From Enterobacterales bacterium (GTDB lineage: Bacteria; Pseudomonadota; Gammaproteobacteria; Enterobacterales; Enterobacteriaceae), in contig JAATGH010000151.1 of NCBI GenBank assembly GCA_015654745.1, positions 1 to 43,966 of the forward strand: a stretch of DNA of 43,966 nt, written 5' to 3'. The notes beneath the pieces are model-generated. The model was given only the letters and a program-made list of their open reading frames with translations, was not told where the DNA came from and made no database searches. The position numbers were made by a program, and so were the translations under genes. Position 1 is the first letter of the stretch. Every line of letters begins with the position of its first letter. Positions 19,773 through 27,871 of this stretch are shown here, one piece after another.

Positions 19773-20381
19773 ATGAAAGGGTTAACCGCCAGACAACAAG
19801 AGGTTTTTGAGCTTATACGCGATCATATTTCGCAAACCGGTATGCCGCCGACCCGCGCGGAGATCGCCCAGCGTCTGGGATTCAAATCCCCCAATGCCGC
19901 TGAGGAACACCTCAAGGCGCTGGCGCGTAAAGGCGCCATCGAAATTGTCCCCGGCGCATCTCGCGGTATCCGGTTATTGATCGAGGAAGAAACCGGGCTG
20001 CCGCTGATTGGCCGCGTCGCCGCCGGCGAACCTTTGTTGGCGGAACAACACATTGAAAGTCATTACCAGATAGACCCTAACCTGTTTAAGCCCCACGCTG
20101 ATTTCCTGCTGCGGGTCAGCGGTATGTCAATGAAGGATATCGGCATTATGGATGGCGATCTTCTGGCGGTGCATAAAACCCAGGATGCGCAGAACGGACA
20201 GGTGGTCGTCGCGCGTATCAATGATGAGGTTACGGTAAAACGCCTTAAGAAGCATGGTAATATCGTGGAATTATTACCTGAAAACAGCGAATTTTCCCCT
20301 ATTATCGTTGACCTTCGCCATCAGGAGTTGTCCATCGAAGGGCTGGCGGTAGGCGTGATCCGCAACGGCAATTGGTTTTAA
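19773..20381 (+). CDS. lexA: LexA repressor, SOS regulator
   Basis: A 202-residue repressor of DNA-damage genes. The N-terminal winged helix (residues 1-70, with the recognition helix around [12 protein letters not shown]) precedes the self-cleavage site A84-G85 and the S24-type peptidase dyad S119 (GMSM) and K156 (EVTVKRL). All are intact, so RecA-stimulated autocleavage should work. Length equals E. coli LexA. Two SOS boxes lie directly upstream; a third SOS box lies between uvrA and ssb in this window. In E. coli lexA is followed by dinF, which is missing here. Confidence 0.97.
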   Translation: MKGLTARQQEVFELIRDHISQTGMPPTRAEIAQRLGFKSPNAAEEHLKALARKGAIEIVPGASRGIRLLIEEETGLPLIGRVAAGEPLLAEQHIESHYQIDPNLFKPHADFLLRVSGMSMKDIGIMDGDLLAVHKTQDAQNGQVVVARINDEVTVKRLKKHGNIVELLPENSEFSPIIVDLRHQELSIEGLAVGVIRNGNWF

Positions 20382-20783
20382 CTACTGTTGTGGCCTAAAA
20401 GCGCCGTTGCCAAAATAAGGTCCGGTATCCTGGATGATATTTCATCCAGCATCTGGCTTATCTGCAATATTTTGTTACGTAACCTACATAGGCTGTGTTT
20501 CGCAATTGTCCCGCCGCGGTGCATATTGACACGTTGCGCGGCACAGCCTGGTCTTTCCCCTTCTTGTGCTTTTTTTTGCCGCTGTTTCATCTGATTTTTT
20601 AGTCTGATATAGGACATGCCACCGGGTTGCTGGACTAATCTGCTGCAATTTAATGCCAATAGTCAATCTGCTGCTATACTTAATTCATAGGGTGGGTTAA
20701 TGAATGGACGGTAATTAAGTTCTTGAGCCCTTTTTTAATCGATTCAATAAGCTAATTAGCAGACCCGTTGAAGGAGAAATTTT
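20382..20783. other. lexA-yjbJ spacer where dinF is missing
   Basis: No coding sequence with family resemblance is seen. A 7-bp hairpin (CTGGATG/CATCCAG, 20430-20449) follows lexA without a T run. A longer imperfect palindrome runs from about GGCTGTG (20490) to CACAGCC (20549). I find no recognisable dinF remnant, so the gene was cleanly lost or never present. Confidence 0.5.
20675..20680 (+). promoter_or_regulatory. Candidate sigma-S-type -10 element of yjbJ
   Basis: CTATACTTAA (TATACT with a preceding C and A/T-rich discriminator) resembles the extended -10 used by sigma S. The downstream yjbJ is a CsbD-family stress gene, which agrees. No good -35 is visible. It lies about 105 bases before the ATG. 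Confidence 0.4.
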
Positions 20784-20993
20784 ATGAATAAAGATCAGGC
20801 TAGCGGAAACTGGAAACAGTTCACCGGTAAAATAAAAGAGCAATGGGGAAAACTAACGGATGATGATTTGACCGTGGTTGAAGGTAAACGCGATCAATTA
20901 ATCGGTAAAATCCAGGAACGTTACGGCTATGGCAAAGAGGCCGCCGAAACGGAAGTCAAAGACTGGGAAGCTCGCAATAAATATCGCTGGTAG
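20784..20993 (+). CDS. yjbJ: CsbD-family stress-response protein YjbJ
   Basis: A 69-residue, charged, soluble helical protein of the CsbD family. The typical blocks GNWKQFTGKIKEQWGKLTDDDL and the GKIQERYGYGKEAAETEV segment are present, and length equals that of E. coli YjbJ. AAGGAG lies 8 bases before the ATG. CsbD proteins are abundant in stationary phase and general stress, but their biochemical role is not known. Separated from lexA by 402 bases, so independently transcribed. Confidence 0.92.
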   Translation: MNKDQASGNWKQFTGKIKEQWGKLTDDDLTVVEGKRDQLIGKIQERYGYGKEAAETEVKDWEARNKYRW

Positions 20994-21329
20994 CAGGTTA
21001 ATCGCAAGAGAAGAGCCGTAATATCCATCCCTTCTTTGCTACTATTCCTACCCAAAGGTACAAGGATGTACCACCTCTCATCCCACTCGCGATACGTTCG
21101 AACTATTTCCCGTTATTACCTATTCCATTGGCATCGCCTAGTATTATATACCCGTCATACTTTGCGCCGCGGGCGCATTGCCTTTGTTACTTGGCTCATC
21201 CGAGCCTCGCCGGCCGCTGCAAGCAGAGTTCAAATCTGCTCCCGGCAGATTTGTCGTTTACCCGGATCTTTTACGTGAGTAAGCTCATCGGGATGCGCTT
21301 GCTTGCCGCCTTCCTGCAGCTCGAAGTAC
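20994..21329. other. yjbJ-zur intergenic region occupied mostly by a repeat
   Basis: About 150 unassigned bases (20994-21147) followed by the long repeat copy. ORFs across it arise within the repeat and have no credible ribosome site or family resemblance. Confidence 0.5.
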
Positions 21330-21338
21330 TTAGGGTAT
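21148..21338. repeat. Long palindromic repeat, copy 1 (downstream of zur)
   Basis: An approximately 190-bp element bounded by ATACCCGTCATACTT and CTTAGGGTAT, with an internal perfect hairpin AAATCTGC/GCAGATTT and the inner segment GTGAGTAAGCTCATC. It is strongly similar along its whole length to the copy at 21948-22144, in the same orientation. Related elements are known in Yersinia, Serratia and Pectobacterium genomes (from memory). Its right end contains the zur stop codon. Confidence 0.85.
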
Positions 21339-21857
21339 ATATGACTCAACGTTTTTTATGGCGATGGAATGATCGTGGCCACAGTCGCCGCCTGGATTGC
21401 TACAGGCCTGCACATCCGCGCATAATGGGCAAAATCCATGGGCTTCCACAACATTGTGGCGCATGGTAAAACCGCTGGCCTCGGCCATTTTTTGCAATAT
21501 ATCCTCAATTCCCTCGGTAGCCTGCTCCGTAACCTGGCCGCAGCGATCGCAAATAAAGAAGGCTGAGGTATGGCCTGGTTGTTCAAAATGATGACATAGT
21601 ACAAAGCTGTTGGTGGACTCAACGCGGTGAATAAAACCTTGCTCCAGCAGGAAATCCAAGGCGCGATAGATGGTTGGTGGTTTGGCCTGAGGTTCCGAAA
21701 CCCTCAGCAGATCAAGCAAATCATAAGCACTGATCGCTCCCTCTTGCTGAGTCATCAGCCGCAATACTTCCAACCGCTGTGGCGTCAGGCGTACATTGCG
21801 CTGTTCGCATAATTGTTCCGCTTGGCTGAGCAAGTGGGGCAGCGTCGAAGCAGTCAT
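21330..21857 (-). CDS. zur: Zinc uptake regulator Zur (Fur family)
   Basis: A 175-residue zinc-responsive repressor that shuts off zinc uptake genes when zinc is plentiful. The N-terminal winged helix includes RLTPQRLEVLRLM and AKPPTIYRALDFLLEQG. The C-terminal dimerisation domain carries CDRC and CPLC, the structural zinc cysteines, plus HNVVEAHG and the His-rich tail CGHDHS. Similarity to E. coli Zur (171 residues) is strong until the tail. The last residues (VESYIP) and the stop are encoded by the end of the long repeat, so the natural C-terminus was replaced by repeat sequence. Function should be unaffected, because the tail is variable in the family. Confidence 0.93.
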   Translation of the reverse strand: MTASTLPHLLSQAEQLCEQRNVRLTPQRLEVLRLMTQQEGAISAYDLLDLLRVSEPQAKPPTIYRALDFLLEQGFIHRVESTNSFVLCHHFEQPGHTSAFFICDRCGQVTEQATEGIEDILQKMAEASGFTMRHNVVEAHGFCPLCADVQACSNPGGDCGHDHSIAIKNVESYIP

Positions 21858-21919
21858 AGAGGTTCTCCATAGCTTATTCCTTAGCCCATATTACCATGGT
21901 GGCATAAAAACGCCGAGTC

Positions 21920-21945
21920 TATACCCGCCATCTTTCATCCGCGCG
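21920..21945. repeat. Partial left end of the ATACCC repeat
   Basis: ATACCCGCCATCTTTCATCC resembles the left terminus of the long repeat and lies directly before its second full copy. Confidence 0.45.
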
Positions 21946-21947
21946 GC

Positions 21948-22144
21948 ATACCCGTCATACTTCGCGCCGCAGATGCGTTGCCTTTGTTACTCGGCCCCAT
22001 GAGCCTCGCCCCTTCGGAGCCGCTGCAAGCAGCGTTCAAATCTGCTCCCGGCAGATTTGTCGTTTACCTGAATCTTTGACGTGAGTAAGCTCATCTGGAT
22101 GCACTCGCTTGTCGCCTTCCCGCAACACGAATTATTTCGGGTAT
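21948..22144. repeat. Long palindromic repeat, copy 2 (upstream of zur)
   Basis: Bounded by ATACCCGTCATACTTCGCG and ATTATTTCGGGTAT; shares the internal AAATCTGC/GCAGATTT hairpin and GTGAGTAAGCTCATC with copy 1. Differences are scattered substitutions and a few small indels. It is joined at its right end to a third partial copy beginning at 22143, suggesting tandem insertion. Confidence 0.87.
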
Positions 22145-22172
22145 CCCGTCATACTTCGCGCCGCAGGTGGCG
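22143..22172. repeat. Partial left end of the repeat, tandem with copy 2
   Basis: ATCCCGTCATACTTCGCGCC repeats the left terminus immediately after copy 2; the rest of the element is missing. Confidence 0.6.
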
Positions 22173-22220
22173 ATGGCATATATATCAGTTACGTATGCCG
22201 CGCGTTATGGGCCTGTTTTT

Positions 22221-22847
22221 TCAAATGGCGGCGCGGATATTTATGCTATCCGTGACGCTATTGGCTATGGAAATGAGATGATAGATGACCTGTTTGTTGC
22301 TGGCTTTGGTTTTACGTTTGATATTGATTTTATGCGATGATAAGGTTTTTTCTTTTATGCCAAGCTGATTGCAGATATACATGGTGTTAAAGCCAGACAT
22401 CCACATTTTCAAGATTTCCGCTTCGGTTTTACTAAAATGCAAAGGTGAAAATCCCATGGCGGAATTAGCATTATGCCAGGCTTTAGTATCCATAAAGTAT
22501 TGAATAATCATTATAAGTGAGCTGATTTTGATAAATTTCGACACTATAATAACGTTATCTTTTATCGGTATAAAATCATGGAATTTAATGTTTTCATTAC
22601 CAATGAAGATAAAAAACAGAGTAAGAGGCTGTTTTTCAATAATAGCTTTCAGCTCATTACCGTCGCTGTGGTATTGAAAACAATTCTGATTAATAAAAAT
22701 AATTGTTGGCGTTGCTTTCCTGCATTTACTCTTTAAAGAATTGATATCATCCAAATCCCGGATGCTTTCTTTTATTCCACTTTCGACCAATGAGCTTCGC
22801 AATGCGTATTTAGTATATGTGCAAGTGTCTAAAATGAATACTGTCAT
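22221..22847 (-). CDS. RcsA-like capsule regulator (LuxR-type HTH)
   Basis: A 208-residue transcription regulator resembling RcsA, the auxiliary partner of RcsB in activation of capsule and exopolysaccharide genes. The N-terminal pseudo-receiver starts MTVFILDTCTYTK (E. coli RcsA: MSTIIMDLCSYTR) and includes PTIIFINQNCF. The C-terminal HTH has FSKTEAEILKMWMSG, IKEKTLSSHK and IKRKTKASNKQVIYH, nearly word for word RcsA. It is clearly AT-rich compared with neighbours, suggesting transfer or relaxed evolution. In E. coli rcsA lies elsewhere (44 min), so this is either a moved rcsA or a paralogue. A weak RcsAB-box-like site lies about 80 bases upstream (22928-22941). Possible targets include yjbEFGH 8-11 kb away. 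Confidence 0.83.
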   Translation of the reverse strand: MTVFILDTCTYTKYALRSSLVESGIKESIRDLDDINSLKSKCRKATPTIIFINQNCFQYHSDGNELKAIIEKQPLTLFFIFIGNENIKFHDFIPIKDNVIIVSKFIKISSLIMIIQYFMDTKAWHNANSAMGFSPLHFSKTEAEILKMWMSGFNTMYICNQLGIKEKTLSSHKINIKRKTKASNKQVIYHLISIANSVTDSINIRAAI

Positions 22848-23412
22848 GATAATAGTGTCATCTGCAATTTATGTCATTTTATGACAAAGAAAGGGAGCGA
22901 TAACAATCCGCATAGGTGAACGTAGACAAGGAAATATTATGTTTTAATTATTTGATTTCCCTTATGGGGTAGAGTGGTGGTTATAATTATGCGATCGTTG
23001 GCGCTTGGTATTTTGAGAAACAATCTAATCACCGTGAGTTCAATAGCTTTGCTCATACTTCACCTTCCACCCACATACCAGTTAGATACGCACCAGATAA
23101 TGTGATAAATGATTATGATCAATTTGTAAATCGCGCTGGCCGCTTTTGGGACGCAATCGCGGTATTTTGGTATATTTTGGGTGATTTTACGACGAACCTT
23201 TGTGAAATCTGTTAAATAAGAGTTAACAACCGCATGGGCATAACGCCTATTTCCGTGTATCACACAGCGTTTTGCCGGGCTCGACTGCATTTTTTTTATG
23301 CTATAGTAGGCCGTAATCATTCTATTGCAACGCCGGTCTATCCCTGTAATCCAGGGGATTTCTATGCGGCGTTGATCTTCATTTACTCCGGTGATCCGGC
23401 AAATTGGTCCAC
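22848..23412. other. RcsA-like gene / dusA divergent intergenic region (565 bases)
   Basis: AT-rich near the RcsA-like gene. AAGGAAATATTATG (22928-22941, minus-strand CATAATATTTCCTT) half-matches an RcsAB box, with TTCCT intact. A bulged hairpin ATCCCTG...CAGGGGAT lies near 23340-23360. No reading frame here resembles a protein family. The dusA promoter is not obvious. Confidence 0.45.
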
Positions 23413-24474
23413 ATGCACGATAACATTGTACAAACATCTACCTGGTCTACGCCGCTAGCGCCGGCAATTAGCGGGGTTCTTCCCGCCGCCCGCCGCCTCA
23501 GCGTCGCGCCGATGCTCGACTGGACTGATCGGCATTGCCGGTACTTTCTCCGTTTATTGACGCGCCATGCGCTGTTGTATACGGAGATGGTCACCACCGG
23601 CGCGTTGCTTTATGGCAAAGGTGATTACCTGGCGTTCAACGAGGACGAGCATCCGCTAGCACTGCAGTTGGGCGGTAGCGAACCCGCCGCCTTGGCTCAA
23701 TGCGCCCTCATGGCGGAGCAGCGTGGCTACAACGAGATCAATTTTAACGTCGGCTGTCCGTCCGATCGGGTGCAGAACGGCCAATTTGGTGCGTGCCTGA
23801 TGGCCGAGCGGCAAAGGGTGGCCGAATGTATCGACGCTATGCGAACGGCGGTGTCGATCCCGGTGACGGTAAAGACTCGGATTGGTATTGATAACCAGGA
23901 CAGCTATGAATTTTTAAGCGAGTTTATCCAGACTGTGGCCGAGCGCGGCGGTTGTGACACCTTTATCATCCATGCCCGCAAGGCCTGGCTCTCGGGTTTG
24001 AGCCCCAAGGAAAATCGTGAGATACCTCCGCTTGATTACCCGCGGGTCTATCAACTAAAGCGGGATTTTCCCGCATTGACGCTGGTGATCAACGGCGGCA
24101 TAAAAAGCCTGGATGAGGCGTTGGTTCATCTGGAACAGGTGGATGGCGTAATGATAGGGCGCGAAGCCTATCAAAATCCTGGTGTTCTGGCACAAGCGGA
24201 CAGTCGGATCTTCGGTGGCGTCGATCCTTTTGGCCAGATGTCCGGGGTAGTACTGGCGATGTTGCCTTATATCGAGCGCGAGCTGGCGCAGGGGACATAT
24301 TTGGGGCATATCACCCGACATATGCTGGGATTATTCCAAGGGATTCCCGGCGCACGTCAATGGCGACGTCATCTGAGTGAGAACGCGCATAAACCGGGGG
24401 CGGATATAAAGGTGGTTGAGCAGGCGCTGGCCAAGGTGTCCGGGCGGGCCCTGACGGCGGATTTGACTAACTGA
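23413..24474 (+). CDS. dusA: tRNA-dihydrouridine(20/20a) synthase
   Basis: A 353-residue FMN-dependent reductase that makes dihydrouridine at positions 20/20a of tRNA. The TIM barrel begins [14 protein letters not shown], the catalytic cysteine is in NVGCPSDRV, and the FMN-phosphate segments are VINGGIKSL and [12 protein letters not shown]. The DusA-type C-terminal helical domain ([18 protein letters not shown]) is present. ATG 23413 was chosen over TTG 23404; neither has a strong ribosome site. It resembles E. coli DusA (345 residues). It follows a long leader and precedes pspG by 141 bases. Confidence 0.95.
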   Translation: MHDNIVQTSTWSTPLAPAISGVLPAARRLSVAPMLDWTDRHCRYFLRLLTRHALLYTEMVTTGALLYGKGDYLAFNEDEHPLALQLGGSEPAALAQCALMAEQRGYNEINFNVGCPSDRVQNGQFGACLMAERQRVAECIDAMRTAVSIPVTVKTRIGIDNQDSYEFLSEFIQTVAERGGCDTFIIHARKAWLSGLSPKENREIPPLDYPRVYQLKRDFPALTLVINGGIKSLDEALVHLEQVDGVMIGREAYQNPGVLAQADSRIFGGVDPFGQMSGVVLAMLPYIERELAQGTYLGHITRHMLGLFQGIPGARQWRRHLSENAHKPGADIKVVEQALAKVSGRALTADLTN

Positions 24475-24503
24475 TGGTGAAAATTACCATTAGCGGGCGC
24501 CAC

Positions 24504-24540
24504 GCTAAACTATTTTCCTTAAAAATCAATGAGGTTTAGT
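24504..24540 (+). promoter_or_regulatory. Inverted repeat, probable PspF enhancer site of pspG
   Basis: GCTAAAC (24504-24510) and GTTTAGT (24534-24540) form inverted arms about 10-50 bases upstream of the sigma-54 core promoter. PspF binds such upstream activating sequences before the psp operons. The assignment is inferred from position. Confidence 0.5.
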
Positions 24541-24550
24541 GCGCTCAATC

Positions 24551-24566
24551 TGGCATGTTTCTTGAA
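24551..24566 (+). promoter_or_regulatory. Sigma-54 promoter of pspG
   Basis: TGGCATGTTTCTTGAA matches the -24/-12 consensus TGGCAC-N5-TTGCA with exact spacing (GG at -24, TTG at -12). It lies 50 bases before pspG, which in E. coli is transcribed by sigma-54 RNA polymerase with PspF under membrane stress. Confidence 0.82.
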
Positions 24567-24615
24567 TCAATCTTATTGAAGACCGACGGTTTTAGCCGCC
24601 ATTCAGGAGCCACCC

Positions 24616-24834
24616 ATGTTAGAAATATTTTTCGTTATCGGTTTTTTCATCATGTTGTTACTGACCGGAATTTCCATACTTGGCGTGCTGGCAGCGCTGG
24701 TGGTGGGTACGTTTTTAATGATGTTTGCCGGTTTGTTTTTGATGGCGATTAAACTATTACCTTGGTTATTGTTAGCTATCGTGGTCGTTTGGATCTGGCG
24801 AACGATCCAACGTCCTCCGCTGCGCCGATATTGA
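24616..24834 (+). CDS. pspG: Phage-shock protein G
   Basis: A 72-residue inner-membrane protein of the PspG family, an effector of the phage-shock response that helps cells keep the proton motive force. The MLExxFVIGFFxML start and the IKLLPWLLLAIVVVW block are conserved, giving two hydrophobic helices (residues about 3-30 and 36-62). It is slightly shorter than E. coli PspG (80), losing part of the charged tail. AGGAG lies 7 bases before the ATG. A sigma-54 promoter lies directly upstream, matching known regulation. Confidence 0.92.
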   Translation: MLEIFFVIGFFIMLLLTGISILGVLAALVVGTFLMMFAGLFLMAIKLLPWLLLAIVVVWIWRTIQRPPLRRY

Positions 24835-25140
24835 TATCACTCTGTCGCAATAGCGGCCGGTGCCGACGGTGACGTCCAGCCATAATCGTAAATTATTTTG
24901 CATTAACGTGGAGCCGATCACAGGTTGAATCATTTCATGTCCGTAGCGGTGCTTAAGGATTTTTTTTCCCTATCAGTACTGTTAATATCACGCGCAAATG
25001 TTGTAGCGGCGAATTCATCAACACCATCGGAAAGAGAAAAGATAGCCATACCCAATTTGGCTTTCGTTTTTTAAGGGCCACACGTGTGGCAGCTCCGGTG
25101 ATTAGACCTACTGTACTTACCTACAGATAAATATAAAAAT

Positions 25141-25229
25141 AACGATACAATGCCCCACTATAAAAGCGCTTATCAAAAGCGCTGATTAAAGCAATTTATC
25201 AGGGCCTCCTAGCTGAGGCCCTTTTTTTT
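25141..25229 (+). ncRNA. Candidate small RNA ending at a strong terminator
   Basis: Two consecutive stem-loops (AGCGCTT/AAGCGCT, then GGGCCTC/GAGGCCC) separated by an A/U-rich single strand with GCAATTTATC and ending in eight U are the usual layout of an Hfq-bound RNA 3' half. The 5' end is a guess; a TACAAT at 25146-25151 could be part of a promoter but has no good -35. The alternative is a pspG 3' UTR. Confidence 0.3.
25202..25229 (+). terminator. Rho-independent terminator 370 bases after pspG
   Basis: Perfect 7-bp GC-rich stem GGGCCTC/GAGGCCC, loop CTAGCT, then TTTTTTTT. Orientation is rightward: the T run is on the plus strand, so it does not serve qorA, which ends nearby from the other direction. 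Confidence 0.88.
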
Positions 25230-25249
25230 GGGGGCGTATCCGGGTTAGG

Positions 25250-26233
25250 TTATGGTATCAGCAGTGATGAACCGTTGGTTGCCCGGCTTTCCAACGCTTG
25301 ATGTGCCCGCCGAGCTTCCGCCAACGGAAAGGTCTGTTTTTCCGCAACCTTGATCTTGATTGCGCCGCTGGCAATCATCGAAAATAATTCATTGCTGGCC
25401 AGCGTTAGCTCTTCGCGGTTGGTCACATAACCATTCAGGGAAGGGCGGGTGACATATAATGACCCTTTCTGATTGAGAATTGCCAGATTGACGCCGCTTA
25501 CCGGGCCTGAAGAGTTACCGAAACTGACCATCAGGCCGCGGCGATGCAGGCAATCCAGCGAGGCTTCCCACGTATCTTTACCCACGGAATCATAAACCAC
25601 GCTGACCTTTTTGCCGCCGGTGAGCGCGGCGACACGCTCCGGCACATTTTCCTCTTGGTAGTTAATAATCTCCCAGGCACCGGCATTTTTTGCCAAGGCG
25701 GCTTTTTCCGCCGAACCCACCGTACCGATCATTTTGGCACCCAACGCCTTAGCCCATTGGCAGGCAATGAGCCCGACCCCACCGGCCGCGGCGTGAAACA
25801 AAAAGATCTCATTGGGTTTGATCTCATAGGTCTGGCGCAGCAGATAATAGACGGTCAGGCCCTTCAAAAACGACGCTGCGGCCAGCTCAAAGGAGATAGC
25901 GTTGGGCAGCAGCGCGATATTTTTTGCCGGTACGTTGTGGATATCGCTATAGGCGCCCAAGGCGGATTGGGCATAGACCACCCGATCGCCCACCTTAAGG
26001 TCGGTGACGCCGGATCCCAACTTAACGATAACGCCGGCGGCCTCGGTTCCCAGGCCGGACGGCTTGGCGGGGGTGGGATATAATCCACTGCGCACATAGG
26101 TATCGATATAGTTGATCCCAATTGCCTTATTGGCGACCTGTACCTGGTCGACGGCCGGATCCTCCGGAGTAAAATCAACATATTGCAATACTTCCGGACC
26201 ACCGTTGGCGGAAAATTGAATGCGTTTTGCCAT
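25250..26233 (-). CDS. qorA: NADPH quinone oxidoreductase
   Basis: A 327-residue medium-chain dehydrogenase/reductase without catalytic zinc, of the zeta-crystallin quinone reductase group; it reduces quinones using NADPH. The GroES-like N-terminal domain includes AIGINYIDTYVRSGLYP. The nucleotide-binding Rossmann motif is AAAGGVGLIACQWAK, followed by VVYDSVGKDTWE and SFGNSSGPV. It aligns along its length with E. coli QorA (327 residues). AGGAAAAGAT precedes the ATG at 26233. Divergent from dnaB, as in E. coli. Confidence 0.95.
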   Translation of the reverse strand: MAKRIQFSANGGPEVLQYVDFTPEDPAVDQVQVANKAIGINYIDTYVRSGLYPTPAKPSGLGTEAAGVIVKLGSGVTDLKVGDRVVYAQSALGAYSDIHNVPAKNIALLPNAISFELAAASFLKGLTVYYLLRQTYEIKPNEIFLFHAAAGGVGLIACQWAKALGAKMIGTVGSAEKAALAKNAGAWEIINYQEENVPERVAALTGGKKVSVVYDSVGKDTWEASLDCLHRRGLMVSFGNSSGPVSGVNLAILNQKGSLYVTRPSLNGYVTNREELTLASNELFSMIASGAIKIKVAEKQTFPLAEARRAHQALESRATNGSSLLIP

Positions 26234-26253
26234 ATCTTTTCCTCAGCTTGATG

Positions 26254-26317
26254 ATACCCAAAATATTTCGCGTGGCGGGAAAGCCAACGCGCCTGCCTCG
26301 TGAAATATGATGGGTAT
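26254..26317. repeat. Short palindromic repeat in qorA/dnaB intergenic region
   Basis: A 64-bp imperfect palindrome with ends ATACCCAAAATATTTCGCG and CGTGAAATATGATGGGTAT. It shares terminal sequences with the long repeats beside zur and appears to be their short, MITE-like form lacking the inner hairpin. It lies between the divergent promoters. Confidence 0.75.
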
Positions 26318-26447
26318 AGTGGGTGTAAATGTTAATTAACCATAAGCCCTTCATCCAGGTTTGCAAAGCCACATAGGATTTGGCGACAATCAACGATACA
26401 ATGCATTCTTATCTCATGCTTCATCTATCGGGCAACGTCATTACTAC

Positions 26448-27854
26448 ATGTCAGAAAAAAAACCAGCCAATAAAACAAATTTTTCCCGGGACCGCCAGGT
26501 CGAGGGCCTGAAACTCCCGCCTCATTCGCTGGAAGCGGAGCAGTCGGTGTTGGGTGGGTTAATGCTGGATAATGAGCGTTGGGACAACGTCGCCGAACGC
26601 GTGACGTCCAAGGATTTTTTTAACCGGCCGCACCGGCTGATTTTCGGTGAAATGCAGCGCCTGCTGGAGCTCAACAAGCCCATCGATTTGATCACGTTAT
26701 CCGAATCGCTGGAGCAGAAAGGCGATTTGGACTCTGTGGGCGGCTTTGCTTACTTGGCGGAATTGTCGAAGAATACCCCCAGTGCGGCCAATATTTCCGC
26801 CTATGCGGATATTGTCCGGGAGCGGGCGGTCGTGCGCGAGATGATCGCGGTCGCCCACGAAATAGCCGATGCCGGTTACGATCCACAGGGACGCAGCAGC
26901 GAAGATTTACTCGACCTGGCTGAATCCCGCGTTTTTCAGATTGCCGAAAATCGTGCAAGTAAGGATGAAGGTCCTAAAAGCATCGATCGTATTCTGGAAG
27001 ATACCGTGGCGCGCATCGAGCAGTTGTACCAAAAACCCCATGACGGCGTCACCGGCGTTTCCAGTGGCTATCATGATCTAGATAAAAAAACCGCTGGTTT
27101 CCAGAAGTCCGACCTGATCATCGTCGCGGCCCGTCCGTCGATGGGTAAAACCACCTTCGCTATGAATTTATGCGAAAATGCCGCCATGACCGAGGATAAA
27201 CCGGTGCTGATATTCAGCCTCGAAATGCCCGGCGAACAGATTATGATGCGTATATTGGCGTCGCTGTCGCGCGTCGATCAAACCCGTATCCGTACCGGGC
27301 AGCTCGATGACGAGGACTGGGCGCGTATTTCCAGCACCATGGGGATTTTGTTGGAAAAACGCAATATGTATATCGATGATTCATCGGGGCTCACGCCAAC
27401 CGACGTCCGCTCACGCGCCAGACGGGTTTTTCGCGAGCATGATGGCCTTAGCCTGATCATGATCGATTATTTGCAATTGATGCGCGTGCCGCAGCTCTCC
27501 GAAAACCGCACCTTGGAAATCGCGGAAATTTCCCGTTCCCTCAAGGCATTGGCTAAAGAACTCCAGGTGCCGGTGATAGCGTTGTCACAGCTTAACCGTG
27601 GGCTGGAGCAGCGGGCCGATAAACGGCCGATTAACTCCGATCTCCGTGAATCAGGGTCGATCGAGCAGGACGCCGATTTGATCATGTTTATCTATCGTGA
27701 TGAGGTCTATCACGAGAACAGCGATATGAAAGGTATCGCGGAGATTATTTTGGGTAAACAGCGTAACGGCCCGATCGGGACGGTGCGACTAACGTTTAAT
27801 GGGCAGTGGTCGCGGTTCGATAGTTATGCCGGGCCGCAATATGATGATGAATAA
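26448..27854 (+). CDS. dnaB: Replicative DNA helicase
   Basis: A 468-residue hexameric helicase that unwinds the replication fork. The N-terminal primase-interaction domain starts [18 protein letters not shown]. Walker A is ARPSMGKTT (about 228-236), Walker B is [10 protein letters not shown], and the arginine-finger segment is in [18 protein letters not shown]. The ATG at 26448 gives MSEKKPANK as expected; the frame extends upstream to 26361 without family support. No intein is present. It is followed by alr 17 bases downstream, the conserved dnaB-alr operon. Confidence 0.97.
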   Translation: MSEKKPANKTNFSRDRQVEGLKLPPHSLEAEQSVLGGLMLDNERWDNVAERVTSKDFFNRPHRLIFGEMQRLLELNKPIDLITLSESLEQKGDLDSVGGFAYLAELSKNTPSAANISAYADIVRERAVVREMIAVAHEIADAGYDPQGRSSEDLLDLAESRVFQIAENRASKDEGPKSIDRILEDTVARIEQLYQKPHDGVTGVSSGYHDLDKKTAGFQKSDLIIVAARPSMGKTTFAMNLCENAAMTEDKPVLIFSLEMPGEQIMMRILASLSRVDQTRIRTGQLDDEDWARISSTMGILLEKRNMYIDDSSGLTPTDVRSRARRVFREHDGLSLIMIDYLQLMRVPQLSENRTLEIAEISRSLKALAKELQVPVIALSQLNRGLEQRADKRPINSDLRESGSIEQDADLIMFIYRDEVYHENSDMKGIAEIILGKQRNGPIGTVRLTFNGQWSRFDSYAGPQYDDE

Positions 27855-27871
27855 TAACCAGGACTAGAATA

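Larger units (their letters stand above)
21858..22220. other. zur / RcsA-like intergenic region, repeat-rich
   Basis: Contains the zur promoter (leftward, 21858-21947), a partial repeat end, the second long repeat and a third partial end. Nothing coding is credible here. Confidence 0.6.
24835..25249. other. pspG-qorA intergenic region with isolated terminator
   Basis: Holds a perfect 14-bp palindrome GCCACACGTGTGGC (25077-25090), a 7-bp hairpin AGCGCTT/AAGCGCT (about 25165-25183), and a strong terminator at 25202-25229. No protein-coding frame is credible. It may contain a small RNA or be a long pspG 3' UTR. Confidence 0.5.

Noticed and set aside
20378-20659. 93-codon minus-strand frame between lexA and yjbJ as a dinF remnant
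   Set aside because: It is on the wrong strand and its residues show no MATE-transporter pattern.
21200-21260. tRNA-like T-arm (GCAGAGTTCAAATCTGC) inside the long repeat
   Set aside because: The stem and TTCAAAT loop resemble a T-arm, but no acceptor stem, anticodon arm or D-arm fits around it, and the same string recurs in the second repeat copy.
23060-23437. 125-codon minus-strand frame in the RcsA-like/dusA intergenic region
   Set aside because: No family resemblance, no ribosome site, overlaps the dusA start.
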